Shown here piece after piece: positions 17,119-25,960 of a stretch of DNA of 54,407 bases (position 1 is its first letter; each line of letters starts with the position of its first letter). The position numbers and the translations under genes were made by a program. Below the pieces are notes generated by a model. It saw only the letters and a program-made list of their open reading frames with translations. It was not told where the DNA came from and did not search any database. This DNA is from an uncultured Devosia sp. (GTDB lineage: Bacteria; Pseudomonadota; Alphaproteobacteria; Rhizobiales; Devosiaceae). The stretch is from contig NZ_CAMLHM010000021.1 of the NCBI RefSeq assembly GCF_946479885.1, forward strand, positions 1 to 54,407, given 5' to 3'.

Positions 17119-17222
17119 ACACCCTCCCCCTAGCGGGGAGGGATCAAGGGTGGGGGGATGTTTAGCCCGCATATTCGGGCCAAACCACACCCCCTCCTAA
17201 CCTCCCCCGTCGAGGGGGAGGT
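17119..17222. repeat. REP-like paired palindrome, family B
   Basis: Left half 17119-17157 has the hairpin CTCCCC...GGGGAG followed by GATCAAGGGTGGGG. Right half 17187-17222 has CCTCCCCC...GGGGGAGG. The spacer carries a further hairpin (GCCCG...CGGGC, 17166-17180). The element lies between the convergent GFA and apt genes. Confidence 0.8.
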
Positions 17223-17266
17223 ACTGTCTGGTGGCCGTGGCGCGATGATGCCCCCTGGCGCCCCCC

Positions 17267-17800
17267 TTAATGCCCTTCAAACGCGATCAGCGCCGACACC
17301 GTGACATGCTCCGCCTTGAGCTTGGCGGCGCCGCCGAGATCGGGCAGGTCGATGACGAAGGCGGCGGCGTTGACGGTGGCACCGGTGCGCCGCAGCAGGC
17401 CGACCGCGGCGATGGCCGTGCCACCGGTGGCGATCAGGTCGTCGACCAGCAGCACCTTGTCGCCGCTATCGAGCACGTCGGCATGGATCTCGATCGTGTC
17501 GACGCCATATTCGAGCGCATAGTTCTGCCCGATGGTCTCGCCCGGCAGCTTGCCCTTCTTGCGCACCGGGATGAAGCCGACACCCAGCGCGATGGCCACG
17601 CCCGCGCCGAAGATGAAGCCGCGTGCCTCGATGCCCGCGACATGGGTGATCCCCTGCCCCCGATACTGGCTAGCGATGCGCTCGATGCTCTCCTTGAAGC
17701 CCTCGGGATGCTCGATCAGCGTGGTGATATCGCGAAACAGGATGCCCTTCTTGGGGTAGTCCGGAATCGTGCGCACGAGGGCCTTGAGGTCGAGCGACAT
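17267..17800 (-). CDS. apt: Adenine phosphoribosyltransferase
   Basis: A 177-residue purine salvage enzyme converting adenine and PRPP to AMP in the cytosol. The N-terminal adenine-binding hood region is [18 protein letters not shown]. The PRPP-binding motif [14 protein letters not shown] is at about residues 116-129, and [14 protein letters not shown] at about 56-69. Length is normal for the family. It lies downstream of a 64-residue gene on the same strand. It complements the adenine deaminase encoded at 46716, which draws on the same substrate. Confidence 0.96.
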   Translation of the reverse strand: MSLDLKALVRTIPDYPKKGILFRDITTLIEHPEGFKESIERIASQYRGQGITHVAGIEARGFIFGAGVAIALGVGFIPVRKKGKLPGETIGQNYALEYGVDTIEIHADVLDSGDKVLLVDDLIATGGTAIAAVGLLRRTGATVNAAAFVIDLPDLGGAAKLKAEHVTVSALIAFEGH

Positions 17801-17839
17801 GGCAAGCCTTGGAAAATGGGGGAGAGGAAGGGCGGACGG

Positions 17840-18034
17840 TCAGCCCTGGCGGCGACCGACGATATGGCGCGCAATCACGCCGGCATTGTAGGCGGCGGTG
17901 CGCGTCACGCTGATCGCCGTTTCGCGGGCCTTGGGATTGGCAGCGACAGCATTGATACCGGCCCGCACCACCGGGTGCCGGCTCATGGTGATGGCGGCGC
18001 CGACGACAGTCACGGCGATGCGAATGGCGGACAT
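17840..18034 (-). CDS. Small conserved-looking protein, 64 residues
   Basis: The product begins MSAIRIAVTVVGAAITMSR and continues RAGINAVAANPKARETAIS. It is basic, alanine- and valine-rich and without cysteine. GAGGGAG before the ATG at 18034, high-GC3 codon use and position support it as a real gene. The N-terminal 17 residues form one hydrophobic stretch that could be a membrane helix. It sits between the petABC terminator and apt and may be co-transcribed with apt (gap 39 bases). I cannot assign a function. Confidence 0.65.
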   Translation of the reverse strand: MSAIRIAVTVVGAAITMSRHPVVRAGINAVAANPKARETAISVTRTAAYNAGVIARHIVGRRQG

Positions 18035-18117
18035 GTCGGCTCCCTCAGCTGATTTGCGCTTGCAGGAATATTGCGGTCCGAAGCGCGAATGGCAAGAGGC
18101 TGGCGTGGATGTGACAC

Positions 18118-18147
18118 AAAGAGAAAGGGCCCGCGAGGGGCCCTTTC
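18118..18147 (-). terminator. Rho-independent terminator of petABC
   Basis: On the minus strand GAAAGGGCCC (18147-18138) pairs with GGGCCCTTTC (18132-18123), a 10-bp perfect stem with a 5-base loop. TCTTT follows. It lies about 25 bases past the petC stop. Confidence 0.85.
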
Positions 18148-18171
18148 AAAATCGATCCCGAGCGACGAGCC

Positions 18172-19044
18172 TTAGTGCTCGATACCCTGCCAGATGCGGC
18201 GCTTGGTGGCATACATCAGGCCAGAGAACAGCACGAGGAACAGCAGCACGACAAAACCCGTCTGCTTGCGGCCGGCCAGGTGAGGCTCGGCCATCCACAT
18301 CATGAAGGCCGCGACGTCGGTCGAATACTGCTGCAGCGTCAGCGGCACCTCGGTTTCGCCCTCGGCGACTTCGTAGGTGATCTGGCCATCCGACAGCGGC
18401 GGCGCCATGCCGATGGCGTGGCCGGGGAAGAAGTCGTTGTAATACTTGCCCTCGGGGAGCTGGAACGGGGTGCCGTCCGAATTGTGCGGCGCCGTCTCCG
18501 GAACTTCCTCGTGGTAGCCGTTGAGCAGCGCGTGGATGTAATCCGGGCCGCCCTCGGAATAGCCGGTGAAGTAGTTGGCGATCCACCACAGGCCATCTTC
18601 CTTGACGCCGCGGGCCTTGGCCAGCACCGAGAAGTCGGGGGGCAGCGCACCGCCATTGGCATCGCGGGCATCCTGCTCGGTGGCAAAGGGCGACGGCCAA
18701 CGATCGGCCGGCACGGCCTTGCGCACGCCGCCATCAGCCGTGGGGTCGGCAACTTCATACTCGGCCGCCAGCGCCTTGATCTGCTCTTCCGAGAAGCTCG
18801 GGCCACCTTCTTCCGACAGGTTGCGGAAAGCGATCAGCCGCGCACTGTGGCAACTGGAGCAGACTTCGCGGAACACCTGGAAGCCGCGCTGCAGCTGGTT
18901 CTGGTCGTAGGTGCCGAAGATACCGGCAAACGACCAGCTCTGCTTTTCGATATGCGGCGTGGAGTGCCCTTCCTGCGCAGCGGCAGGAAGTGCGAAGCCG
19001 GCAACCAGCGCCACGGCGGCAAGGATAGTCTTGGTGTTGAACAT
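18172..19044 (-). CDS. petC: Cytochrome c1, bc1 complex
   Basis: A 290-residue heme-c subunit of ubiquinol-cytochrome c reductase. A signal peptide (ILAAVALVAGFALPAAAQ) precedes the CSSCH heme-binding motif at residues 62-66. A methionine in GMAPPLSDG is the probable axial ligand. A C-terminal membrane anchor (about 264-282, FVVLLFLVLFSGLMY) is followed by the basic tail RRIW. The start ATG at 19044 lies 17 bases past petB. The frame is open far upstream only because petB is read in another frame. Confidence 0.97.
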   Translation of the reverse strand: MFNTKTILAAVALVAGFALPAAAQEGHSTPHIEKQSWSFAGIFGTYDQNQLQRGFQVFREVCSSCHSARLIAFRNLSEEGGPSFSEEQIKALAAEYEVADPTADGGVRKAVPADRWPSPFATEQDARDANGGALPPDFSVLAKARGVKEDGLWWIANYFTGYSEGGPDYIHALLNGYHEEVPETAPHNSDGTPFQLPEGKYYNDFFPGHAIGMAPPLSDGQITYEVAEGETEVPLTLQQYSTDVAAFMMWMAEPHLAGRKQTGFVVLLFLVLFSGLMYATKRRIWQGIEH

Positions 19045-19061
19045 GGTTCCTGCCCCTACCC

Positions 19062-20309
19062 TCAATGTGCCTTGGCCAGGACGCTCTCGGAGATGCTGGT
19101 CGGCAAGGGCCGGGGCGTCTCGATGCGGCCAAGAACTGGCAGGATGACGAGGAAGTGGATGAAGTAATAGGCGGTGCAGATCTTGGCCAGAACCACGTAG
19201 ATGCCTTCGGCCGGTGCCGCACCCAGATAGGTGAGCGCCACGAAGTTGACCACGAAGATCCAGTAGAACCACTTGAACATGGGGCGGAAATTGCCCGAGC
19301 GAACCTTGGACGTATCCAGCCAGGGTAGGAAGAACAGGATCAGGATCGAGCCGCCGAAGAAGATCACGCCACCGAGCTTGGAGTCGATGAACAGGATGTT
19401 GAAGTCGATGGCGCGCAGGATCGCGTAGAACGGCAGGAAGTACCATTCGGGCACGATATGGGCCGGCGTCACCTGCGGGTTGAACTGGATGTAGTTGTCC
19501 GGGTGACCCAGGATGTCGGGCGCGAAGAAGGCGAACCAGACGAACGGGATCAGGAACAGCACCATGCCGAACGCGTCCTTCATCGTGTAGTACGGATGGA
19601 AGGGAAGCGTGTCGCGGCTGTCCTTGACGTCGACGCCAACAGGGTTGTTGTTGCCAGGCACATGCAGCGCCCAGATATGCAGCGCCACCACGGCGGCAAT
19701 CACGAACGGCAGCAGGTAGTGCAGCGAGAAGAAGCGGTTGAGCGTGGGATTGCCCACCGAGAACCCGCCGCGCAGCAGCTCGAGCAGCGGCGTACCCACC
19801 ACCGGAATGGCGGCGAAGATGTTGGTGATCACCGTCGCGGCCCAGCCGGACATCTGGCCCCAGGGCAGCACATAGCCCATAAAGGCGGTCGCCATCATCA
19901 GCAGGAAGATCAGCACGCCCAGGATCCACAGGATCTCGCGCGGCGCCTTGTAGGAGCCGAAATACATGCCACGGAAGATGTGGATGTAGACGGCGGCGAA
20001 GAACATCGAGGCGCCCACGGCGTGGAACGACTGGATCATGCGGCCGCCACTGACGTCGCGACGGATATGCTCGACCGAGTCGAACGCCATCGAGACATGC
20101 GGCGTGTAGTGCATGGCGAGAATGACGCCGGTGACGATCTGGATACCCAGGCACATCACCAGGATCGCGCCGAACGTCCACCAGTAGTTGAGGTTCTTGG
20201 GCGTCGGGAAGTCCATCAGGTGCTCTTTGGAGAACCGAATGATCGGCAGACGGTCATCGAGCCACTTCTCGACGGCGTTCCCGGGCGTATAAGTCGAATG
20301 TTCGGACAT
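19062..20309 (-). CDS. petB: Cytochrome b, bc1 complex
   Basis: A 415-residue integral membrane subunit of the bc1 complex with about eight helices. It shows the full-length cytochrome b pattern: the heme histidines in [21 protein letters not shown] and in the [17 protein letters not shown] helix, and the quinol-oxidation motif PEWYF. ATG 20309 is preferred over a TTG at 20324 that falls on the petA stop. It carries electrons from ubiquinol across the membrane, working with the Rieske protein and cytochrome c1 encoded on either side. Confidence 0.97.
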   Translation of the reverse strand: MSEHSTYTPGNAVEKWLDDRLPIIRFSKEHLMDFPTPKNLNYWWTFGAILVMCLGIQIVTGVILAMHYTPHVSMAFDSVEHIRRDVSGGRMIQSFHAVGASMFFAAVYIHIFRGMYFGSYKAPREILWILGVLIFLLMMATAFMGYVLPWGQMSGWAATVITNIFAAIPVVGTPLLELLRGGFSVGNPTLNRFFSLHYLLPFVIAAVVALHIWALHVPGNNNPVGVDVKDSRDTLPFHPYYTMKDAFGMVLFLIPFVWFAFFAPDILGHPDNYIQFNPQVTPAHIVPEWYFLPFYAILRAIDFNILFIDSKLGGVIFFGGSILILFFLPWLDTSKVRSGNFRPMFKWFYWIFVVNFVALTYLGAAPAEGIYVVLAKICTAYYFIHFLVILPVLGRIETPRPLPTSISESVLAKAH

Positions 20310-20323
20310 CGGAAAAGCCCCCA

Positions 20324-20848
20324 CTAACCGATCTGGACCAGCGTATCGCTGAGGAATTCATAAGGCGGCAGCACCAGGTTTTTCGGTGCGGGGCCTTTGC
20401 GGATACGGCCGGCGCTATCGTAGTGCGAGCCATGGCAGGGGCAGAACCAGCCGTCGAAATCGCCCGAGTCGCCCACCGGCACGCAACCGAGATGGGTGCA
20501 GTTGGCGATCATGATCAGCCACTGTTCGTGGCCTTCCTTGGTGCGCTGCTCATCGGTCTCGGGATCCTTGAGATCAGCAAGCGGGACCGCCTTGGCCTCG
20601 TCGATCTCGACCTGGGTGCGGTGACGCACGAAGACCGGCAGGCCGCGCCACATGATGGTGACGGACTGACCTTCGGGGATCGCGGAAATGTCGAACTCGA
20701 TGCTGGCCAGAGCCAGGGTCGAGGCATCCGGATTCATTTGGTTGATCAGCGGCCAGACCGTGGCTGCGGCGCCAACACCGGCCACCGCGCCGGTTGCGAC
20801 GAAGATGAAATCCCGCCGTGTTGTTGAATGATGAGCTTGCGTGGCCAA
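20324..20848 (-). CDS. petA: Rieske iron-sulfur protein, bc1 complex
   Basis: 174 residues. The Tat signal-anchor [16 protein letters not shown] (residues 9-24) carries the twin arginines. The [2Fe-2S] ligands are in CTHLGC (C117, H119) and CPCHGSH (C136, H139); C122 and C138 form the expected disulfide. The only usable start is TTG at 20848, with GGGGA 8 bases upstream; the next methionine lies inside the fold. It is the first gene of the petABC operon on the minus strand, divergent from trmL. Confidence 0.96.
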   Translation of the reverse strand: MATQAHHSTTRRDFIFVATGAVAGVGAAATVWPLINQMNPDASTLALASIEFDISAIPEGQSVTIMWRGLPVFVRHRTQVEIDEAKAVPLADLKDPETDEQRTKEGHEQWLIMIANCTHLGCVPVGDSGDFDGWFCPCHGSHYDSAGRIRKGPAPKNLVLPPYEFLSDTLVQIG

Positions 20849-20964
20849 GGTCCGTATCCCCGTACAATCACTTCAGACGCGGCCGGCGTGGCAAACCATT
20901 TCACGCATACGCGGAATCAGCGGCCGTCCGCCCTCAAGCGGCCCGTCAGTTGGGGTTCTTTTTG

Positions 20965-20989
20965 CACTGTCACAAGCGCTTGTCCAGTG
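20965..20989. promoter_or_regulatory. Interrupted palindrome upstream of petABC and trmL
   Basis: The 12-base palindrome ACAAGCGCTTGT (20972-20983) is framed by CACTG (20965-20969) and CAGTG (20985-20989). It lies in the 244-base gap between petA and trmL. It is a good candidate operator for the respiratory operon, though the factor is unknown. Confidence 0.4.
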
Positions 20990-21092
20990 CGCCCAAGGGT
21001 GACACCGGAGAAGTGCGACACTATACCCGGCCCGACCCGCGCCGCGCTCGCGCCGGCAATGCCACAACGCCTGATAAGGGATGAAACCCGCC

Positions 21093-21563
21093 ATGCCGGT
21101 CGACCTCGCCCTCTACCAGCCCGACATCGCCAACAATACCGGCACGCTGATCCGGCTGGGGGCCTGCCTGGGCACCACGATCCATCTCATCCACCCCACC
21201 GGCTTTCCGTTTTCACCCAGGGCGCTGGCCCGGGCCGGGCTCGACTACGTCGACCACGCCGCGGTGCACGAGCATGTCAGCTGGACCGCCTTCGACGCCT
21301 GGCGGCGCATACAGGGCCGACGCCTGGTGCTGCTGACGACCAAGGCGGAAACCTCGGCCTATGCGGTGGATTACGAGACCGACGATATCCTGATGGTCGG
21401 CCGCGAAAGCGCCGGAGTCCCCGATGCCGTGGCCGAGGCCTGCGACCTGCGCATCCGCATCCCGATGCGATCAGGTTTGCGCTCGATCAATGTGGCCCTG
21501 GCCGCAACCCTTATCCTGGGCGAAGCAAAAAGGCAGACGGACGGGTTTACAGGGCTGGCCTGA
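21093..21563 (+). CDS. trmL: tRNA (cytidine(34)-2'-O)-methyltransferase
   Basis: A 156-residue SPOUT-fold (trefoil knot) RNA methyltransferase of the TrmL/YibK type, which methylates the 2'-O of the wobble base in leucine tRNAs. Typical motifs are [18 protein letters not shown] at the N-terminus, [13 protein letters not shown] (about residues 94-106) and [20 protein letters not shown] near the C-terminus, the AdoMet knot. ATG 21093 matches the family start; ATG 21081 is possible but touches the AAGGG site directly. The gene is followed by hemF 20 bases later. Confidence 0.92.
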   Translation: MPVDLALYQPDIANNTGTLIRLGACLGTTIHLIHPTGFPFSPRALARAGLDYVDHAAVHEHVSWTAFDAWRRIQGRRLVLLTTKAETSAYAVDYETDDILMVGRESAGVPDAVAEACDLRIRIPMRSGLRSINVALAATLILGEAKRQTDGFTGLA

Positions 21564-21583
21564 GGGTACATTTGACGGACACC

Positions 21584-22456
21584 ATGACACTTCCAGACGA
21601 TATCGCCGCCAAGCAAGCCACTGCCCAAGCCTGGTTCCGCGCGCTGCGCGACCGGATTTTTGCGTCCTTCGAGCAGATCGAGGCCGATGTGCAGGGACCC
21701 CATGCCGACGGGCCGGCGGGCAAGTTCGAGGTCACGCCCTGGGACCGCGCGGCCGGTGGCGGCGGCGAGATGGGCATGCTGCATGGCCGTGTGTTCGAGA
21801 AGGCGGGCGTGCATATTTCGACCGTGCATGGCGAATTCTCGGAGGACTTCGCCAAGCAGATGCCGGGCACCGAGGCTGGTGCCAAATTCTGGAGCTCGGG
21901 CATTTCGCTGATCGTGCACCCCTGGAACCCGCACGTGCCTGCCGTCCACATGAACACCCGCATGATCGTCACCGGCAAGCAGTGGTTCGGCGGCGGCGCC
22001 GACCTCACCCCGGTGCTCGATCGCCGGCGGACCCAGGATGATCGTGACACCCAGGATTTCCACGCCGCCATGCGTGCCGCCTGCGAGAACCGTCCGGGCG
22101 TCGACTACGACCGCTACAAGGCCTGGTGCGACGAATACTTCTTCCTGCCGCATCGCAACGAGCACCGGGGCGTGGGCGGGATTTTCTACGACCACCACAA
22201 TAGCGGGGACTGGAACGCCGACTTCGATTTCACCAAGGCCGTCGGCGAAGCATTCCTGGGCATCTATCCCGAACTGGTGCGGCGCAATTTCGAAACGGCC
22301 TGGACCGAGGCCGACCGGCACGAGCAACTGGTGCGCCGCGGCCGCTATGTCGAGTTCAACCTGCTCTACGACCGCGGTACGACGTTCGGGCTCAAGACCG
22401 GCGGCAATGTGAATTCCATATTGTCATCCATGCCGCCCGAGGTACGCTGGCCCTAG
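21584..22456 (+). CDS. hemF: Oxygen-dependent coproporphyrinogen III oxidase
   Basis: A 290-residue enzyme of heme synthesis, converting coproporphyrinogen III to protoporphyrinogen IX with oxygen. Family signatures are [42 protein letters not shown] (about 123-144, catalytic face) and FKLKTGG-like [17 protein letters not shown] at the C-terminus. Length is as expected. ATG 21584 follows trmL closely; the ribosome site is weak. The link with petABC across the divergent gap fits an aerobic cytochrome theme. Confidence 0.96.
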   Translation: MTLPDDIAAKQATAQAWFRALRDRIFASFEQIEADVQGPHADGPAGKFEVTPWDRAAGGGGEMGMLHGRVFEKAGVHISTVHGEFSEDFAKQMPGTEAGAKFWSSGISLIVHPWNPHVPAVHMNTRMIVTGKQWFGGGADLTPVLDRRRTQDDRDTQDFHAAMRAACENRPGVDYDRYKAWCDEYFFLPHRNEHRGVGGIFYDHHNSGDWNADFDFTKAVGEAFLGIYPELVRRNFETAWTEADRHEQLVRRGRYVEFNLLYDRGTTFGLKTGGNVNSILSSMPPEVRWP

Positions 22457-22474
22457 CTGCCCGAGGGAACCTGT

Positions 22475-23611
22475 ATGGGTCTGACCGATATCCACATTGC
22501 CGGCTATCGGTCGGTCCGCTCCATCCATTTTCCGGTGCGTCAACTGTCGGTGCTGGTCGGCGCCAATGGTGTCGGCAAGACCAATCTCTACCGCGCCCTG
22601 GAGCTCGTAAGGGCAGCGGCTACCGGTGAGCTGTCGCTGATGCTGGCGCGGGAAGGCGGGTTGGGCTCGGCCATGTGGGCAGGTGAGCGCAAGGCGACCG
22701 AACGTCCCCGCATGGTGCTGCGGGTCGGGCTCGAAGACGTCTTGTCGGGTGACGAGGGCGGGTTTGTGCCGACCTATGAGGTCGAGATCGGTTTTGGCGA
22801 CCACCGTTACGAGGCGGTGTTCGAACTCGAGCCGCAGATCAAGGCCGAGTCACTGACCATCCACCAGGGGCGGCGAGATGTGGCGCTGCTAGAGCGGAAG
22901 GGAGCGGCAGCCTGGTATCGGGACGACGCGGGCAACCGCCGGCAGTTGGAGGAACCTCTGCTGGCCGGCGAAACCGCTTTGGCGGCCCTGCGCGGAACCC
23001 TGCCCGAACTCGACGCCGTCAGGCACATGCTGTCGGCCTGGCGCTTCTATCACGGCTTCCGCACCGATGCCGACGCGCCGCTGCGCAAGCCGGCTCTTGC
23101 CATCACGGCGCCAATGCTCGATGCCGACGGCGGCAATCTGGCGGCAGTCCTTGCCACACTCGCGCACATCAAGCAGGACACCACCGACCTGCACGCCGCT
23201 ATCGAGCATGCCTTTCCCGGCGCTCGCCTGCACATTCCGCCACCGGGCACGAACGCCAGCTTTGCCATGACCTTTCCCGACATGCCCAAGCGGCAGTTCG
23301 GCCCCAACGAGCTGTCTGACGGTACCCTGCAGTTCCTGGCTTTGATGGGGGCGTTGCTGGCTTACCGCCTGCCGCCACTGATCGCGCTCAACGAACCCGA
23401 GGCGAGCCTGCATCCCGATCTGCTGCCGGCCCTGGCACGCATCATCATCAAGGCGGCCCAGCGCACCCAGGTCTGGGTGGTGACGCATTCCCAGATTCTG
23501 GCTGATGCGCTGGCCGAAGAAACCGGGATCCTGCCCAGAACGGTCATCCGCAAGGATGGCGGCACCTGGCTCGAGGGCTTGAGCCAATTCGGAACGTTCA
23601 GCGACGACTAG
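22475..23611 (+). CDS. AAA family ATPase (ABC/RecF-like, COG4637 type)
   Basis: A 378-residue ABC-class ATPase without transporter features. Walker A is VGANGVGKTNLYRALE (about residues 28-43), close to the N-terminus as in RecF and OLD proteins. The C-terminal part has the signature-like ELSDGTLQFLALMGALL, Walker B LIALNEPEASLHP and the H-loop VVTHSQIL. No TOPRIM nuclease domain follows, unlike OLD. Such stand-alone ATPases are linked in general to DNA transactions or defence, but nothing here names a partner. It begins 18 bases after hemF and may only be co-transcribed. Confidence 0.85.
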   Translation: MGLTDIHIAGYRSVRSIHFPVRQLSVLVGANGVGKTNLYRALELVRAAATGELSLMLAREGGLGSAMWAGERKATERPRMVLRVGLEDVLSGDEGGFVPTYEVEIGFGDHRYEAVFELEPQIKAESLTIHQGRRDVALLERKGAAAWYRDDAGNRRQLEEPLLAGETALAALRGTLPELDAVRHMLSAWRFYHGFRTDADAPLRKPALAITAPMLDADGGNLAAVLATLAHIKQDTTDLHAAIEHAFPGARLHIPPPGTNASFAMTFPDMPKRQFGPNELSDGTLQFLALMGALLAYRLPPLIALNEPEASLHPDLLPALARIIIKAAQRTQVWVVTHSQILADALAEETGILPRTVIRKDGGTWLEGLSQFGTFSDD

Positions 23612-23678
23612 ACCCGAAATGTCGGAACCCCTCCCTCCCCCACGCGTTGTGCTTGGGCACACCGACAAGGGAGACGAC

Positions 23679-23879
23679 ATGAAACGATTTGAATCAGGCT
23701 CGCTGATCCCTGGCGCCACCTGGCATGCGGAAGCGGAAAGCGAAGCCGAAGTGGTTCGCCGTGCGGTCGAAAATCTTCGCACCTATCACGGCGAAACCGA
23801 GGTGCGGCCCGACATGATCGAGCGCATCAAGGAGCGCATCGTCGATACCGACGATGCAAAAAAGGCGACCAAGCACTAG
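23679..23879 (+). CDS. DUF1059-like small protein lacking the usual cysteines
   Basis: 66 residues starting at ATG 23679 with AAGGGAG 6 bases upstream; the open frame before it is unsupported. The pattern MKRFESGSLIPGATWHAEAE...GETEVRPDMIERIKERI follows small proteins of the DUF1059 family (putative metal binders). In those, to my recollection, cysteines occupy the positions held here by S7 and A13. This copy has no cysteine at all. It is a single domain with two helices after an N-terminal strand. Function is unknown. Confidence 0.75.
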   Translation: MKRFESGSLIPGATWHAEAESEAEVVRRAVENLRTYHGETEVRPDMIERIKERIVDTDDAKKATKH

Positions 23880-23892
23880 AGGCACAACTGCT

Positions 23893-25068
23893 CTAGCGAC
23901 GCGCAAGCGCCAGCAACTCGCCTTTTCCGAGAGCAAAGCCGCTCTCGATCCAGGCCCACTCCAGACGGGCCAGTTCCTGACCAAGGGCCGGTCCCGGCGT
24001 AAAGCCGAGGCCGGCAAGGTCGTGCCCGCTGATCGGGAAGTCGGGAACGACGGTTGCAGCCAGCATCCGCGCCGCCTCGGCGAGCCGGGCCCTGCCCCAT
24101 TGTTCCCGCGACGCCGCGACGGCCAGGCCCTCGATCGCCAGTTCCCCATGCCGATACGCGGCTTCGCCGATCCGCTCTTCCGCCAGGATGTCCGCGGCCG
24201 CCGCTATCCCAGCCGCTTCCTTGACCACCCCATTGGCGAGGCGCCATTCGTCCTGCACCTGCTCCAGCCGGCCGCCGGCCAGCAAAGCCAGCCGCGCCGC
24301 CACCGACCGGCCGCCGATCGCCTCGTAAGCGCTGAGCGCCAGCATCGCGTCGTCATCAGCCTTGAGCAGGCCAATGCCCACCATCGCCATCAGCGTCTTG
24401 GCCACCTTGGGCAAGGCCAGCATGCGCGTCATCTCGGCGCCCACGCGCTCGCGCGACAGATGCTCAAGCCGCCCCACCGCATCGGCGCAGGCGGCGAGGC
24501 TGTGCGCGTCGAACTGCTGGCCGCCATGGCTCGCTGAAAAGCGGAAGAAGCGGTAGACCCGCAACCCGTCCTCGGCGATCCGCTGCTGCGCGTCGCCGAT
24601 GAAGCGCACCACGCCCATCAGCGCATCGCCGACCCCGTCGAGCGGATCGAACAGGGTCCCGTCGGCGTCGCAATAGAGCGCGTTGAGGGTGAAATCCCGG
24701 CGGCTGGCATCTTCCACCCAATCGGTACCGAAGGCCACGACGGCGTGGCGGCCATCGGTTTCCACGTCGCGGCGCAAGGTGGTGACCTCGGCAATGGTCT
24801 CGCCCAGTTTGAGCGTCACCGTGCCATGCTCGATGCCGGTGGGGTAACTCGCCATCCCCGCTGCCTTGGCGCGGGCCATCACCTCCTCGGGCAGCAGCTC
24901 GGTCGCCATGTCGATATCGGCGCTGGCCCTTGGCACGTCCATGATCGTGTCGCGGATGACGCCACCAACGATACGCGTGCGCCGCATGGCGCCATCGAGC
25001 GCCGCCAGGATCGCCTGCGTCTCGGGATTTTTGAGCCAGTCGGCTTCGAGGATCGGATCCTCGCTCAC
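23893..25068 (-). CDS. CCA tRNA nucleotidyltransferase
   Basis: A 391-residue class II nucleotidyltransferase that adds or repairs the CCA end of tRNAs. The N-terminal catalytic head has RIVGGVIRDTIMD and the metal-binding DIDMAT (about residues 32-56). RRDFTLNALYCD follows (about 122-133), then the RNA-binding region IAEDGLRVYRFFRFSA. The C-terminus is alpha-helical with no HD phosphohydrolase motif. The start is GTG at 25068, overlapping the stop of the upstream Nudix gene (GTGA), so the two are translationally coupled. This order is common in rhizobia. Confidence 0.93.
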   Translation of the reverse strand: MSEDPILEADWLKNPETQAILAALDGAMRRTRIVGGVIRDTIMDVPRASADIDMATELLPEEVMARAKAAGMASYPTGIEHGTVTLKLGETIAEVTTLRRDVETDGRHAVVAFGTDWVEDASRRDFTLNALYCDADGTLFDPLDGVGDALMGVVRFIGDAQQRIAEDGLRVYRFFRFSASHGGQQFDAHSLAACADAVGRLEHLSRERVGAEMTRMLALPKVAKTLMAMVGIGLLKADDDAMLALSAYEAIGGRSVAARLALLAGGRLEQVQDEWRLANGVVKEAAGIAAAADILAEERIGEAAYRHGELAIEGLAVAASREQWGRARLAEAARMLAATVVPDFPISGHDLAGLGFTPGPALGQELARLEWAWIESGFALGKGELLALARR

Positions 25069-25748
25069 GACACGGCCTCGCTCATCGCCAGGTCGCGCAG
25101 GCGGCGGGTGAGGTTGGCGGTAATGCCCCAGATCCGGTGCCCGTCATGGTCAATCTGCCAGGTGCGATGCTCCTCGCCGTTGCGCTTGATGCGGAACTGG
25201 CCATAGGCGTCATGCGCCAGAATGCGCTGCAGCGGCACTTCGAACACCGAATGCACCTCGCCCGGATTGGGCACGAAGGGGCCGCTGGGCTCCACCGTCG
25301 CGACCACCGGGGTGATGAGATAATTGGTGCCGGTAAAATAGGTCGGCATATAGCCGATCACGGTCGCGTCCTCGCGCTCCATGCCCACTTCCTCGAAGGC
25401 CTCGCGCAGGGCGGCAGCGGCCACGTCGGCATCTGATGCATCGACCTTGCCGCCGGGAAAGGCCACCTGCCCCGAATGCGAGCGCAGGTCCGGCGAGCGC
25501 TCGGTATAGAGCACGGTATGGCCCTCGGGCCGCCGAATCAGGGCGATCAGCACCGCAGCCGGCGTGGGCGGCCGGTTGAACGGCGTCTCCGGCATCCAGT
25601 CCGGCACCAGCGTATCGGCTGCCGGCAAAGGCGGCGGCGCGCTCAACAGACGCGCAGCGAGACGGTCGATGATGGCGTCGTCGGATGACAAAGTCGCACC
25701 GAGGGGTGGGTTTCGGGAGCGGGAGGATAGTGCAGTTCGGGACGGCAT
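25065..25748 (-). CDS. Nudix hydrolase, CoA pyrophosphatase type
   Basis: 227 residues if started at ATG 25748. The UPF0035/CoA-type context SPDLRSHSGQVAFPGGKVD precedes a Nudix box reading GGKVDASDADVAAAALREAF then EEVGM. The glutamate usual five residues after the glycine is Asp here; the catalytic REAFEEVG is intact. It probably cleaves CoA or acyl-CoA derivatives. The open frame continues upstream to 25859 into a repeat, which is unlikely to be coding; TTG 25693 is another possible start. The stop overlaps the CCA-adding enzyme start. Confidence 0.88.
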   Translation of the reverse strand: MPSRTALSSRSRNPPLGATLSSDDAIIDRLAARLLSAPPPLPAADTLVPDWMPETPFNRPPTPAAVLIALIRRPEGHTVLYTERSPDLRSHSGQVAFPGGKVDASDADVAAAALREAFEEVGMEREDATVIGYMPTYFTGTNYLITPVVATVEPSGPFVPNPGEVHSVFEVPLQRILAHDAYGQFRIKRNGEEHRTWQIDHDGHRIWGITANLTRRLRDLAMSEAVS

Positions 25749-25774
25749 GGCTACCCGCGGCGCATGCCGCAAGA

Positions 25775-25957
25775 TACCCCCACCCTCATTCCCTCCCCAC
25801 AAGGGGGAGGGAAGCCTGTTTGGTGCGTGGGACAGTATTGGAACACTGACCTGGGTCATGCGCCTCCCTCCCCCTTGTGGGGAGGGAATGAGGGTGGGGG
25901 TGGTTTGGCCACTGCGGCAGCCAAAGGCCCCTCACCCGGAGGGAGAGGTGAAGGGCG
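25775..25957. repeat. Composite REP-like repeat: full family B pair plus half of family A
   Basis: 25775-25905 is a family B pair: inverted halves with CCCTCCCC...GGGGAGGG hairpins, around a spacer of about 40 bases. 25923-25957 resembles one end of family A (GGCCCCTCACCC then GGGAGAGGTGAAGG) with its inner hairpin lost. It lies between two minus-strand genes and ends at the GNAT stop codon. Confidence 0.8.
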
Positions 25958-25960
25958 CGT

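Noticed and set aside
18172..20181. 669-residue frame covering petC and most of petB
   Set aside because: Only the part from 19044 is coding in this frame (cytochrome c1); the rest is petB read out of frame.
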